Shown here: piece by piece, positions 11,701 through 22,194 of the stretch
How positions within the stretch are numbered: the first letter of the stretch is position 1
Layout: every line of letters begins with the position of its first letter
Assembly: GCA_023052935.1 (NCBI GenBank)
Contig: CM041294.1
Coordinates: forward strand, 39,021,236 to 39,085,235
Length of the DNA stretch: 64,000 nt
Reading direction: 5' to 3'
Source: Piezodorus guildinii
Taxonomy: Eukaryota; Arthropoda; Insecta; Hemiptera; Pentatomidae
Translations under genes and position numbers: made by a program
Notes under the pieces: generated by a model
What the model was told of the DNA's origin: nothing
The model's input: the letters and a program-made list of their open reading frames with translations, nothing else
Database searches by the model: none

Positions 11701-14700
11701 ATTTATGAACCAAATTATTGCTTTTTTCAGATCATCTTCACTAAAAAAAAACGAATGATAACAAACATTTAGATATACAACGATCTATGTAGCTGGCTAC
11801 TTTTAAAGCAGTTTTTAAAGCCGAGTAATTTTTTTTTTTTTTTTAATACCTAAATCAGGAAACGAGAATAAAAACAATTAAATATTTTCTATTCAGGGCA
11901 CATGAAAGAAAAAACATAACATCAAAGAAATTCCTTTTTGAGGAAATCAATAGAAAATAATGATTAGTTTGTGATGCAAATTAGCCATATCGAATCGTTT
12001 ACATTTAAACGATAGTTAAGAAGTTAATAAGGTTGTTCAATTGAGTTGTTGATGAGCAGTTTTTTATTCCTTAAAATAATTTGAAGGATTCATTCTGCAA
12101 AAACTTAAGCGACAAAAAACAAAACAAATTGTATTGTTAGATATTCACTAAAAGTATTTTGTTTTTTTTCATGTTTGCTAAAAACAATTCTGACAACAGC
12201 TATACTCAGACAACCACAGAGAATATACTTAATTTATATATAGTGCTGCCCAACTATATTGAGTTGATTACAACACATTTCATTAGAAATTTTTTTTTTT
12301 AAATAATTACAATGACGTGCTGCTGGATACTGTCCTTCCTCATGCCTGACATGTCATTATTTTGTTTATTATTTTATCCTATTTGCTGATTGTCACAATA
12401 CTGCTGACAGGTGCAAATGAATAAATGAAGTTATAAAAAAATACAATATCAAGCATACTATTAATATAATTACTTTATTATTATTATTATTATTTAATTT
12501 TTTCCAATTTAGTTTTATCTTATTTTTTTTTTACATATAAAAAACCTCTCTGAATTGAAAACAACACAATATTTACACATTATTCTTAACATACTAAAAA
12601 TATATTCATGTACACAACCCACTATCGGATACCATGCATGTGATGGTGGATGATAAAAGTTTAGGGCTGGGTTTAAACTATAATAATTAATTTTGTAACA
12701 TTATTTATTAATGATTATTTTATTCCAATTGTATAGTTATCCAAATTTTAAAATAGTATATTAAATTTTAGAGCGGTTGATTTCGGATTAGATGTAATGA
12801 AAATAGTATTTTATAAGGAGCGAGAGGTATATTAAAATAAATTTCAATATAATGATTAAATTAGGATAAATGAATTCTTTTAAGATAAATTATTAACTTT
12901 AAAAGACAATACGTTTGACAGTTTGGCTTTTTAAATTAAACCTACATCATTACTTCCATTTTACTATCAAGATTTAACTTATCATTCATAACCTGTAAAG
13001 TACTGCAGAAACCTTTCGAATACTAGAATTAAATTAATATCTTCTAATTCAAATTTAATTTGAAATTATTTAGTAATAGCTTACCCGACAGACGATGTCT
13101 TGTCTTCGCTATGTCTTGGCGAAATCGGTCAAACCATTCAAGGGGAAAAGGGATTCATTTTCATAGAGAGAGAAATGCTGTATTTATTTGGCAATGCTGC
13201 CCAAATACATCGGGTTGCTTAAATTACACAGCATATTTTATCAATCCCTTGGAGATATTTCACATACATTTTAATTTTTTTTTTTTAATAATAAGAGATT
13301 ACTATTACCTTAGACGGTTTTAAAAAATACCTAACGATAAAAGTAACTTTTCTCTTTTTTTTCCATAAGATCCTTCTCCTGACTGATACAAACAAAACAA
13401 AAAAAGAATTAGCAAAATTGGTCAAGCCGTTCTCGCGTGATGCGATCACCAAGGAAAAAGTGGAATTAATTTATATGAATGAATTCCTTTTTTTTTTTTT
13501 TTTTTTTAATCACGCTTCGTTAACTAAATCGAAATATTCAAAATAACTCTTCTTAACTCATTCTAAACTTTGGCAACAGATCTAAAAATATTGTAAATTT
13601 TATGAAACTTAAAAAACCTTCTACAGCCTATGAAGGGTCTTGGGTTCAGTACCTAAGAGGTTCGTACTGTTTCCGGGTCAACGGTCGTGCAATGTGATAC
13701 TTAGACTGAGATCTTTGGTACCTACTTTATAAAGGTTTGAGGTGCAGATATAGAAATAATATTCTGCCGGAATTCGGACACAGGACCCGCAACAGTAGAC
13801 CAGTGCTCAATCCACGAGACCACGCCGCTCCCTAACTAAGTTTTATGGATACCTTTCAATTTTCTTTTCTAATTAAATATTTACGATTTACAACAATATG
13901 TAAAATAATTTTATTTCCATTTTACAAGCGCAGTTAGTTTTCTATAATTGGAATGATACTTTTGAAAATATATATTTCCTTAGACCGCAATGTTATTATG
14001 ACTTTACCGGAAAATGAGTTGATTAATAGTTTCTAGATGCTGAGAATGCAGGCGTTATTTTTCTAACCACTAAGAGATGCTTTAGCATCAGCAAATTATC
14101 TGATTGAGTTGATGTTTAAATGGAGATTAGGATAGATGCGAGCAACGCAAGCCACTCTACCCAAGGTTGTTACAAGGATACGATAAACGTCGATTCATCA
14201 GGCATTACTTTATGCAAAAAACATTTTTTTTTTTTTTTTTTTTTTTGAATAAATATTGCTCCTGAGGATGGGCTGAAACTATTCCAAATGACAACTATGA
14301 AAACTATGACTTATCTTCTTTTTAATGACTCATAGAACCATTGGAATAGACTGCGGTACATACATTTATTAATTTCTGACAATCTATGCATATGTAAAAA
14401 TTCTCAAATGCATTCGGATTATGAGGATTTAAAACAATTTATGTCGAAGAGATGAAAATAGCTTTCATGTCTACTTAAACGAGTTGGTTGGTTAATATTA
14501 CAAATGTTTGTTTGTTTATTTATTTAACGTCACTTTATGCTGCTGTCGGACAATGCAGTGAGAGTCCTAAATCTTGCCTATCCAGGTTTAATTAGGTAGG
14601 GATCTTTAACGAGTACCTGACATCGCACAGGCTCAGGACCATCTTCTAACGTTCCCTCCGAAGGATGGCATAACTAAGGATTTTTTACTCCCATTAAAAA

Positions 14701-17700
14701 ATCCTAGGACCACCTGCGGGTTTGAACTCGTACATATTACAGATGTTGTATTCATTGTTCTTAAGAAATATTAATTATTTAACTTTTATATTCTTATTCC
14801 AAGAGCAGCGAAAATGTTAGCCACACTTCTCTGACCGTGTTTTTGTTGAAACCATCATCGAAAATTCAATACACACCATAATTTTTTTATTCACACCTAT
14901 CAATAAATGTTGACAATCAGCGAATGTGATGATGAAGGAATGATAGTTGACGTGGCAGGCATGATGGAGAGAAGATGCCCAGCGGTACTTCTTTCTGGCG
15001 TGCTTCCTATTACGGATTTAGCTTAGAATTTCCCTCATCCAACTTCTTTTCAGTCTCCTGCGAGTGTTGTCTGGCATGTTACTAGTGGCCATGCTTCGTA
15101 TTAGATTGTTAGTATGTCCGTGTAAGTTGTTGTGAAAGCGTTTGTAGAGGGTCTGAATATGCTCTTTGACTGTTGGTATGTGAAGGTCTGTATGTAAAGT
15201 AGTGTTGCTAACGTACCATGGTGAGTTTGTGATAATTCTGAAATTTTTGGTTTGAAAAATTTGAATTTTGCGTATGTGTGTCTTTTTGGCAGTCCCGTAT
15301 ATCTGTGAGGCGTAAGTTTAAATGGGCTCCATTCATTAGGATTGATCCATTCATCAAGTGTTAAGTGTTTAGTTTATTTATAAGTTTTAATTTTGAACGT
15401 CTTGAGAGTAGTGATTATAAAAGTTTTAGTCTTTTGTTTAGCGTTATCTGTTAGTTCTTGATGTGTGGGCCCCATATTATTCTTCTGTCGAATGTCGAGC
15501 CCAGATATTTTATTGTGTCAGTCAGTGAAATTTCTATGTTGTCAAGATATACTGGCGGGTAGGTGTTATGTCGAAGAGTAAAAGTAATCGTTATTAATCA
15601 TCGTCTATATCGCGGATAGAGATTCATCAACAATTACCCTGATAACTTCTATTTTAAAGCTAATAACATACAATATTTTACAGAAAATAATGAAATTTCC
15701 GGAGGCATACGGCCGAAAGACGATGTCGAACTCATTCCTGCAGAAAATACAGACGAGCCTCAGAGCGGTAGGCCTGTACTTCTGCTAGAAATCTTCGGGA
15801 TCAGGCGAACTTCAGGAGGGCAGCTGAGGCCCGTCGAAGTCCTCATCATTGGAGCTCTGCCACCTGAGTCGTCACAGCAGGATGAGGTGAGGATGTCTAG
15901 CTGACGTAGGATAAGGAGTCCAAATAAATTAATCTCGATTTATGTAAAATATCAGCTTAGACTGGATCAATTACTAGTCCATATAAATCAGATGCGATGA
16001 ATACATAAAAGATATTTTGAAATATCAAATGGGATGTTATTATCAGTGAGCTAAGAGATTATGAATAAAATATTACTTAAATACTATGAAATTAAACTTA
16101 GTCGATAATGTAATTAACATAAATGTATTATATTTCATTGAACAATGTTTCTAAGATGATATTACCCGAAAAAATATCTTAAAAGTACTATAAAATTTAT
16201 AAGAATATATATTTAAACCAACACATCTTAAGAATTTTTTATAATGTTGCAGGAAACTACACATACCCGTGCAAAACGTTATAGTTATAGTGGGGGATAT
16301 GGAGGCAGCGGTGGAGGAAGTTTTTCTTCGAGTCAGGCTAGTGCTAGTGCATCAGCTGGAAGTTTTGGTGGAGGAAAAGGCGGCTGTACTACAGGGTACT
16401 GTGGCTCTGGATCAGGCGGAATAGGATTCCCCGGTCTTGGCGGATATGGTAGCAGTGGAGGAGGCGGAGGCGGTGGTGCTGGAGGTGGTACTGGAGGGTA
16501 CGGTGGGGGTGGAAAAGGAAGCGGAAGTGGTGGATGTGGACCTGGAGGATGTGGTGGTGGAGTTGGTATACCTGGCGGTTATGGCGGAGGAGGTCTTGGA
16601 GGTGGAGGTGGAGGAGGAGTAGGAGGATACGGAAGTGGTAGCGGTGGGTATGGAGGAGGTGGTAGTGGAGGTTATGGAGGAGGTGGTAGTGGAGGATTTG
16701 GAGGCGGCAGTGGAGGATTCGGTGGAGGGGGATTAGGAGGTGGTCATGGAGGTGGATTGGGAGGAGGATCAGGAGGGGGTCATGGAGGTGGTTTAGGAGG
16801 AGGCCAAGGAGTTGGTAATGGACTTGGGGGTGGCGGCAGCGGCGGATATGGGGAGTAGTATGAGGTATGGAGGGTGGTGTGGAGGTATAGTGTGGTAGGG
16901 AGATACGGAGAAGTGTGTGGGTTTCGAGGTGGTGGTAGTGGAGGATATGAGGAGGTGGTAGGGAGTGGTGGATGGGGAGGGAGGAAGGTGGTGGAGGTGG
17001 TACTTGGAGGTGGTGGTAGTGGAGGATATGGAGGAGGTGGACTAGGGGGAGGGAGTGGATTAGGAGGAGGCGGACGGGGGGGTGGACTTGGGGTGGGTGG
17101 ATAGGGAGGTATGGAGGAGGGACACAGGGGGGGGTGGATTAGGAGGGGCGAGATTCGAATGGGGAGGAGTATAGGAGGAGGCGGAGGTTTCACAGTGGTG
17201 GTGGTGGTGGAGGTGGTGGGGATTGCAAGTGGTGGAGGAGGTTGGAGAGCGGAAGGTTTGGAGGAGGTGTGGTGGGCGTGGAGGATGTGGGAGGTGGGAG
17301 AGGTAGGAGGATGGGGGCAACTTGGCCAAATGTATGGAGGCCTGCTTGAGTTTGGTGTTCCTTCAGCAGTAGCCAAGCCTCGGCCAGTGCTGCAGCGGGG
17401 TCTAAAGCAGGCGGATAGTAAGTTTCCTAATATTTTCAGTTTAATTATTTTATTTCTAGCTGATATAATTGAAATACATTATTATAGTATATTATGTATT
17501 GGTGGATGACGTACAGAAAAAAGCATTAAAAATAACCGAGACTATAAAAATATTAAATTAATTGTTTAAAATATATGTTTAAAAATAAATGAAGGACACT
17601 CTACATATTTTTAATAGATGTTTAGATCATTAGTTTTGGTTTTATATAATAAAATCCACGAAAATATATATATATATATTGGGTTTTATTTATACTTTTC

Positions 17701-17793
17701 TGCAAATAATTGAAGAAATAATAATTTATTTCAATATATCACCTGTTTAAATATCAATTAACTTGATTTTATTTAATTTACAGTGGCCGTTAA
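8653..17793 (+). CDS. Secreted glycine-rich (silk/cuticle-like) protein gene, four exons, frame broken in exon 3
   Basis: Exons are 8653-8716, 15684-15886, 16253-17417 and 17784-17793, all with GT-AG junctions and matching phases (1, 0, 2). Residues 1-18 form a signal peptide (MAWRSLLFLVIGLSVVLA). Residues 22-89 are an acidic then hydrophobic domain. Residues 95-98 are RAKR, a furin-type site. From 99 on the chain is Gly/Ser/Tyr-rich, with a SSSQASASASAGS motif and two paired-cysteine motifs (CTTGYC, CGPGGC). Reading straight through stops at residue 290 (TAG at 16856). The sequence beyond is still glycine-codon-rich but shifts frame, and an SSSQASASAAAGS motif reappears before the last splice. 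The composition resembles insect silk-like or cuticular structural proteins. I do not recognise a named family. The ATG has a purine at -3 and G at +4. The protein is likely secreted and processed. The break is either a real mutation or assembly error. Confidence 0.75.
8770..9100 (+). other. First-intron spacer
   Basis: Start of the 7-kb first intron. AT-rich sequence with no recognised element before the repeat X copy. Confidence 0.5.
9101..9830 (+). repeat. Repeat X, long copy in intron 1
   Basis: It starts with CTGGTGCGCGCAACACACG and ACTTTTACTTACCTCCG. It contains all the internal blocks of the 4.5-kb copy in the same order, then the CA-rich tract (9704-9725), CGGGACTCGGTTATTTGG and CCTAAAACGTGTATTT. 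The final GTAAGTGAAAGT terminus is lost. This is the most complete copy in the window. Confidence 0.65.
9831..10210. other. Intronic spacer
   Basis: AT-rich intron sequence, nothing recognised. Confidence 0.45.
10211..10745 (+). mobile_element. Non-autonomous Helitron-like element
   Basis: Starts TCTATACTAATATTATGAAG, then GAGTTTGTTTGTTTG, a CAGACACTACTGG block and TTAGGCTATATAACATCACG. This arrangement is typical of the 5' ends of non-autonomous insect Helitrons. A short hairpin-like GTTGCGAGCAAC followed by AGCTAT near 10740 resembles a decayed 3' end with CTRR. It has no Rep/helicase coding. The 5' call is much firmer than the 3' boundary. Confidence 0.5.
10746..12300. other. Intronic AT-rich sequence, nothing recognised
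   Basis: About 1.55 kb with A/T runs and no coding pattern, no splice-bounded exon and no repeat termini that I can support. Confidence 0.45.
12310..12441 (+). mobile_element. 3'-end fragment of jockey-like family C
   Basis: CTTCCTCATGCCTGACATGT and the tail GTTATAAAAAAAT match, in reverse complement, the 3' end of full-length element C at 50.95-51.1 kb. The fragment is severely 5'-truncated and ends in an A-rich tail, as expected for target-primed reverse transcription. Confidence 0.65.
12442..13614. other. Intronic spacer with two short relics
   Basis: Mostly AT-rich. Two places (about 13115 and 13418) carry AAATCGGTCAAACCATT- or ATTGGTCAAGCCGTT-like phrases that recur in insect Helitron-type repeats, but no boundaries are visible. 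A 23-base T run lies near 13487-13507. Confidence 0.35.
13615..13845 (-). repeat. tRNA-derived SINE, family 3
   Basis: Read on the minus strand, it begins GGGAGCGGCGTGGTCTCGTG (A-box region). It has a B-box-like GTGTCCGAATTCC 50 bases on and ends with the GAACCCAAGACCCTTCATAG block. The same head and tail occur at 28.75-29.06 kb on the + strand. Confidence 0.55.
14495..14747 (-). repeat. SINE family 1, copy 3, 5'-truncated
   Basis: Minus-strand copy, body 14509-14733. It runs from the TAAATAAATAAACAAACA tail back through the GTTCCCTCCGAAGGATGG block to GAGTTCAAACCCGC. The A-box end is missing. It is flanked by ATATTACAAATGTT (14495-14508) and ATATTACAGATGTT (14734-14747), a 14-bp duplication with one mismatch. 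Confidence 0.75.
14881..15605 (-). mobile_element. 5'-truncated jockey-like LINE, family C
   Basis: Aligned by eye with the minus-strand C-terminal RT region of element C: GGTCTGTATGTAAAGTAGTG, AACGTACCATGG and the CTGCGAGTGTTGT start of the 3' region all have counterparts near 51.15-51.32 kb. It carries many stops and ends near a T run at 14882-14888 (the element's poly(A)). It lies in intron 1 of the glycine-rich gene, antisense to it. Confidence 0.6.
15684..15886 (+). CDS. Exon 2: acidic/hydrophobic domain
   Basis: Acceptor TTTTACAG precedes 15684; donor GAG|GTGAGG is at 15887. Entered in phase 1, the frame is open for 67 codons. It starts ENNEISGGIRPKDDVELIPA, then has RPVLLLEIFGIRR and LRPVEVLIIGALPPESS, and ends QQDE in phase 0. 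The two short hydrophobic stretches are too polar for membrane helices. It looks like a pro-region or N-terminal assembly domain ahead of the RAKR site. I do not recognise the domain. Confidence 0.7.
16253..17417 (+). CDS. Exon 3: RAKR site and glycine-rich repeat, frame-disrupted
   Basis: Acceptor TTGCAG precedes 16253; donor ATA|GTAAGT is at 17418. The frame begins ETTHTRAKRYSYSGGYGG and is open to a TAG at 16856-16858. GGT/GGA-rich units coding GGYGGGGSGG-like repeats continue, in mixed frames with stops, to about 17320. From about 17365 a different frame (offset 2) reads SSSQASASAAAGSKAGG and joins exon 4. Net frame must change inside 16859-17360. The antisense of this exon is a long proline-rich frame with no gene. 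Confidence 0.65.
17418..17783 (+). other. Intron 3 of the glycine-rich gene
   Basis: A 366-base AT-rich intron with GTAAGT donor and TTTACAG acceptor and a short (TA)n tract near 17663-17680. Nothing else recognised. Confidence 0.6.
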
Positions 17794-18013
17794 CTTCATT
17801 TACAAATGAGAAGTACAAGAAGAAACAAGAAGACGAGAACGTCTTTAATTTTTTAAGCCCATGAAAAAAAATATTTATTGTAAATTTTTCACCTTCCATA
17901 AGATTCCATTTTTTTTTATTACCATTGATTCATAGTAATATCCACGCTATAATTAGCATTCATACCTAATGTAAAATTTTAATTTTAAGGAACGAAAATA
18001 AACGTTTAATAAA
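17784..18013 (+). CDS. Exon 4 (three codons) and 3' UTR with poly(A) signals
   Basis: Acceptor TTTACAG precedes 17784. The TA left by exon 3 plus T gives tyrosine, then GGC CGT TAA, so the protein ends Y-G-R with the stop at 17791-17793. The 3' UTR follows, with AATAAA at 17997-18002 and again at 18008-18013. Such a C-terminus suits the repeat, and the exact frame match supports the junction. Confidence 0.6.
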
Positions 18014-18084
18014 TATTAACTAAATTTACATGATTATTAATATTCCATAAGTACAATTGAAAGAAAAAACGCTGCGAAGTATTA

Positions 18085-18265
18085 CACAATGGTTTATTAT
18101 TTTCAAATAACTGTAGTAGAGTATAACTGTTAATAAGCAATTAACTAACCTGAAAAGCAAATAATAATTTAAAGGAAAATGGCCTATCACTACTGCTCAT
18201 TTCAAAACTAACCGAATTAGCTAACTGATTTCAATGATTACTCTTTTCGTTTTGTAGGAAAGTTA
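18085..18265 (+). repeat. Interspersed repeat Y, copy 2
   Basis: Homologous to 6715-6915 in the same orientation (GTTTATTATTTTCAAATAAC, GCAATTAACTAACC, AAAGGAAAATGGCC, TTTCGTTTTGTAGG). It lies just 3' of the glycine-rich gene. Confidence 0.55.
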
Positions 18266-18338
18266 ATTCTCTATCGAATAGCACTAACATCTTCGATACT
18301 TTGAGTTTTGGGAGAATTACATCTCTTCTAATTTGTGG

Positions 18339-18340
<2 letters not shown>

Positions 18341-18378
<38 letters not shown>
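18341..18378. repeat. (TA)n microsatellite
   Basis: Uninterrupted TA dinucleotides, about 19 units. Confidence 0.9.
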
Positions 18379-18380
<2 letters not shown>

Positions 18381-18439
18381 ATCAATTTATTTTTTATTAT
18401 TTGTTTTACGGGCTTTACTAATTCTTCAAATTAACTGAA

Positions 18440-19050
18440 TTATGGGAGTTCCTCCCCTTCCCCCTTCCCCCAGAACTGCCTTCTAGAACCACTCAAGGCA
18501 TCACGTAGCTTCTCTTTTCTTCTTTCAAAACTCCTTCATCCTTTCTGCTTCCCTCGCCCTTCTCTCCTCAGTCCATCTTCTTCCAATGGGATTCCTCTTT
18601 TCTTCAGAGGAATCACCAGTTTAGAATTTGTTTATTTGTAAAGCTCCCGATCTAAGCAATCCTCCTCTGTGATGAAAGATCTTCTTATTTCCTTCTTCAT
18701 CCGCCTAACATATCCATCCTGACTTTTATATTTCCATATTTTACCAAAAATTTCCTCATTCAGTCTTGCCTGGCTCTTTCGGACCATATGCCCGCAACCT
18801 TTGCTTTCGAAATCTTACCTCGAGGTCCTCAATTTTATTGTAATATAGATCTTTTTGTTAAATCTTATCCTTGTTATTGATATATCCTTCCCGTGTTTTT
18901 CTAGGACCATAAACTCTTCCTAAAATCCTTCTCTCTATCTAGAGAAGCTTTCGATTCCAGCTGCACTCGTAGTCTCCATGCTATACAAGATTTCTGATCT
19001 TACCACAGTAGCGAAATGTCCTAATTTTGTCCAGAGAAAGGTTCCTTTTG

Positions 19051-19100
<50 letters not shown>

Positions 19101-19240
19101 TGTGCAAAAGGCTAAGCTTTCTAGTTTTTGGCTCTTGGTTTCTATGGCTCTTTTATCTGTCCCGTTCCTCCTAATTATTTCACCCAGGTATTTAAAATGG
19201 TGCGTTACCTTAATATAGTCATACTTTGTATTTATCGTTT
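18440..19240 (-). mobile_element. Decayed RTE-like LINE, C-terminal region, with internal TA expansion
   Basis: The minus strand reads YDYIKVTHHFKYLGEII, then TDKRAIETKSQKLESLAF. This resembles the post-catalytic palm/thumb region of RTE-like RTs, where a F-K-Y-L-G motif precedes a motif on multi-strand cloning. A (TA)n tract (19052-19097) interrupts it. The frame resumes as NLSLDKIRTFRYCGKI, after which stops accumulate. Further C-terminal-like pieces extend to about 18440. Confidence 0.5.
19052..19097. repeat. (TA)n microsatellite inside a LINE frame
   Basis: About 23 TA units inside the RTE-like remnant. Translated, it gives an Ile-Tyr run joining two homologous halves. Confidence 0.85.
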
Positions 19241-19242
19241 TT

Positions 19243-19388
19243 ACTTTCACTTACATATATATGAAATATATAGTATAGTGGGCTTTAATATCATGTAAGT
19301 TTCATTCTGAGTGAAATAGTCGGACATGGCTTAAAACCGAAATTTCAAAATTTCTTCCTGTAAAGTACCTTTAATTTTATATATTTGG
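19243..19388 (-). repeat. Repeat X, internally deleted copy
   Basis: Begins TTTTTACTTTCACTTAC (inverse of the X 3' terminus). It contains the inverse of AATGAAACTTACATGATATT, and ends at the inverse of the AAAATTAAAGGTACTTTA block seen at 4856-4874. Only about 145 bases are left, with both edge motifs retained. Confidence 0.55.
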
Positions 19389-19399
19389 AAATGTTTACC

Positions 19400-20180
19400 A
19401 TATCATATAATTAGCATAGATAAATAACGCCTATACTAATTGAAGGCTTACTAACCAACATGTTGTTCCTCCCGTACACAAAGTCTTTGTAGTAGGGTAA
19501 TTGTTGTTTGTTTATAAGATGAGGAATATCGTTCTCTGTCAGGACGTTGAGTCCTGTGTCCCACAGAAGTTTCGTTCTCAGTGCCTCATAAGCAGTATAG
19601 GCAATGCGAATATGTTCGGAGGTCACCGGAACCCCACAACGTAAACCTTTTACCTGATTGTTTTAATTTACCTCTACTATTCGAGGCCTACAAAACGGCC
19701 ATATCGTCAACATATGCTGTGGCGGGGAACCGATTTTCTTCCAGCAATCCCAGCAACTCGTCAAACACCAATTTCCATAAGGCAGGAGCAAGAACAGAGT
19801 CTTGCGGGAAACCTCTTTCCAGAGAATCTTCTACTTCATAAAATTTACCTCTTATCCTCAAAGCCATGTCCTGCAGATAGCTCCTCAAGAGATCACACAA
19901 GTTGCTGTCACTTAGCTAACTGTGTATCTTTGTCGCCTACTTTGTACAGGAGCTCTATGTCGCAATTCTTCCAGCTTTTTGGAAATTATCCTTTATCCAA
20001 GTAATCATTGAACAATGATAGAAATCTATCTTCGAGATAGGGGATACTATTTTTTTACAGTTACCGAGACCATAAAATCCAATCCTGGAACACGACCAGT
20101 GTTTTGACCATCCACAACAGCACGGAGGTCCCATTTGTCCGATGGTGGGCACAAGTCCGTACCAGGTTGGCATACCGTAG
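19400..20180 (-). mobile_element. R1-like RT relic with an unidentified coding segment
   Basis: Minus-strand 19688-19900 reads LLRSYLQDMALRIRG, then GFPQDSVLAPALWKLVFDEL and ATAYVDDMAVL. These are the RT motifs around the catalytic Y-V-D-D of R1-clade LINEs (with D for G in the PQG motif). Minus-strand 19411-19650 is open for about 75 codons (SEHIRIAYTAYEALRTKLLW, LTENDIPHLINKQQLPYY) and does not resemble the expected RT continuation. It could be from another element. Both parts lack starts and ends. Confidence 0.45.
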
Positions 20181-21009
20181 AGCGTCTTATGAAATAATCA
20201 TCCTCATCATCATGAGAAGGATCATCCGTGGGGTAAGTACCTGAAATAAATATCTTCGCCGCCTCTGAAAGAGTGGCTGCTTGGGTAAGGACGCACGAAA
20301 AGGACTAATATTACTATTTCGAAGGATATGCACGATTTTCACATTTTAAGAATTGTTTTAATTAGAGTCGCCACTCTCGTTTAAAGGATTTTAACAATTG
20401 GCATAAATTGTAACTACGATGCGATTTATAAGCCAGCTTTATCAGCTACGCACAAAGAACGCTTTTCTCCTCTGTCTTCATCCAACACCATAGCCGACGA
20501 TGTCGAAGGTTCGGACATATCGTGGCTGGCATCGGCGTAACTGCGGACAGTACTTTTCAGCACAACGCTGCCCGTTTAGCAGTTAAAGATAGTTTCCGAG
20601 GGATATGTGTGGTTTTCAACAGCCTAAAGCAGTTTCAAAGCTAAACAAGTATATAAAGGGTTTAATTTACTGTTGATGAGGTTGTCACCGCACAAAAATT
20701 ATATTCACGTGTGAATAAAAAATAAAAATAAATTAAAATGGAAGATAACCACCATTTTTTACTCGATTCTCCTTTTAAAAGAATACGAATCGAAATATTT
20801 CACTGGTAACTAGGATAACTACACTAAAAAGGACACTTTTTAATATATAAATCCTTTTACCGATGTAAGAATAGGTCCGAAATAGCATAAGTCTGTCTAT
20901 ATAACTGTTTAAATTTTATTGACTTATTAAAAACTTCATATTTAAAATTTCAATATAGCCAATTCTAGTATTTTCGAATATGCATTAAAATACGATTTTG
21001 ATAAACTAA
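20181..21009. other. Spacer, nothing firmly recognised
   Basis: A GC-richer patch (20440-20600) on the minus strand gives short open stretches that may be older LINE sequence. No motif can be named. Confidence 0.3.
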
Positions 21010-21960
21010 ACTTGGGATGGAGTTAGTGAGGTTTCTCCAAATACTTTTTTCAAAAAACCTGTGGCTAGGAAAAGACCCCTACAGAATGGTAACATATGTC
21101 AGTCTCCAGTGGTATACAAGTTGTATACAACCATCACGCAAAATAGACAGACTTCTAGTCAAGCCATCTATAGGAGAGGAGCAAGCTGGATTCAGACCAG
21201 GACGCAGGACCATATATTCACTCTCAGGAATATTATGCAAAAATCATTGGATCATGAAAAAAATTTCTGCTTCGTTGACCTTCAAGCTGCGTTTGATTCT
21301 GTACCAAGAAACGAAGTATGGGAAACACTAAGAATATTTCAAGAAGCCTTGTGGAAGCCATAAAATCCATATACCAATATCCAAAGGGTATAGTCAGACT
21401 GAATGGAAAGGAATCTGGCTATTTTAGCATAGCTAGAGGGGTCAAACAAGGAGATTAAATAGCTGCAATCTTTAAAAGGCGAACAGAAACGACTTTCCTG
21501 GGGCGAAGGAATCTGCTTCCAGTTGTGGTACAGCTCCTGTATGCGGACGATATTGTCCTAATTGCAGATTCCGTAGAAAAATCGCTGCAGGCAGTTGACG
21601 AATGGAACGAAGAGCTCTGTAGGAAGAGAAACTTTAGAGGAAAAACTTTAGACAGGAGGAAAAACAGGAGAAACTTTAGAGGAAAATATTTTTGAAAAAG
21701 AGGCAATAAAGCAAAGAATCAGCACAATGATAATATCCTACAATCTAACTGAGAATATTTACAACAAAAAATTTATCTCCAGAAACGCAAAACTGACCAC
21801 TACCTACTTAACAGTAATAAAACCTAAGGACCCTGTGCTGCTGAATTTCTGGCTCTCCAAAAAAGGTGAAAAGGTGACGCACAAAAAATTGAAATAGAAG
21901 AAAGAAAAAACCCAGAAACCAGAAAAGAAAACTTTATCTTCACCTGTAGCATTGATAAAA
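21010..21960 (+). mobile_element. Decayed RTE/craft-like LINE reverse transcriptase
   Basis: Across frames the + strand carries GEEQAGFRPGRRT, then DHIFTLRNIMQKSLDHEK, CFVDLQAAFDSVPRNEVWE, IARGVKQGD and VVQLLYADDIVLIADS. These are RT fingers/palm motifs in the right order, including the catalytic YADD near 21540. At least two frameshifts and one stop break the frame. A duplicated AACTTTAGAGGAAAAA phrase near 21630-21690 marks a small tandem rearrangement. Confidence 0.55.
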
Positions 21961-22194
21961 TTTATAAACATGTGGAAAAGATCACAGATACAATAACAAA
22001 AAGCCTTTTACGCCCATCTAAACAGAACCACTAATCTTTAAGAAAATGAAGTATGGATGGTTAGTAAAAGTCAAGAGCTGATTATTGTAAACTGATATCA
22101 AACATCATGGTAAAGATGTTGCGATCATAGAATTTTTTATGAGAGAAGTTGGTTCAGGGTGCAGTCAATTTAACACACAATTAAGCGTAAACTT

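Noticed and set aside
13060..13323. 87-codon + strand gene in intron 1
   Set aside because: No domain, no splice support, AT-rich second half; probably chance or relic repeat.
16780..17376. Proline-rich protein on the minus strand
   Set aside because: It is the antisense of the glycine-rich repeat; GGN codons read CCN in reverse.
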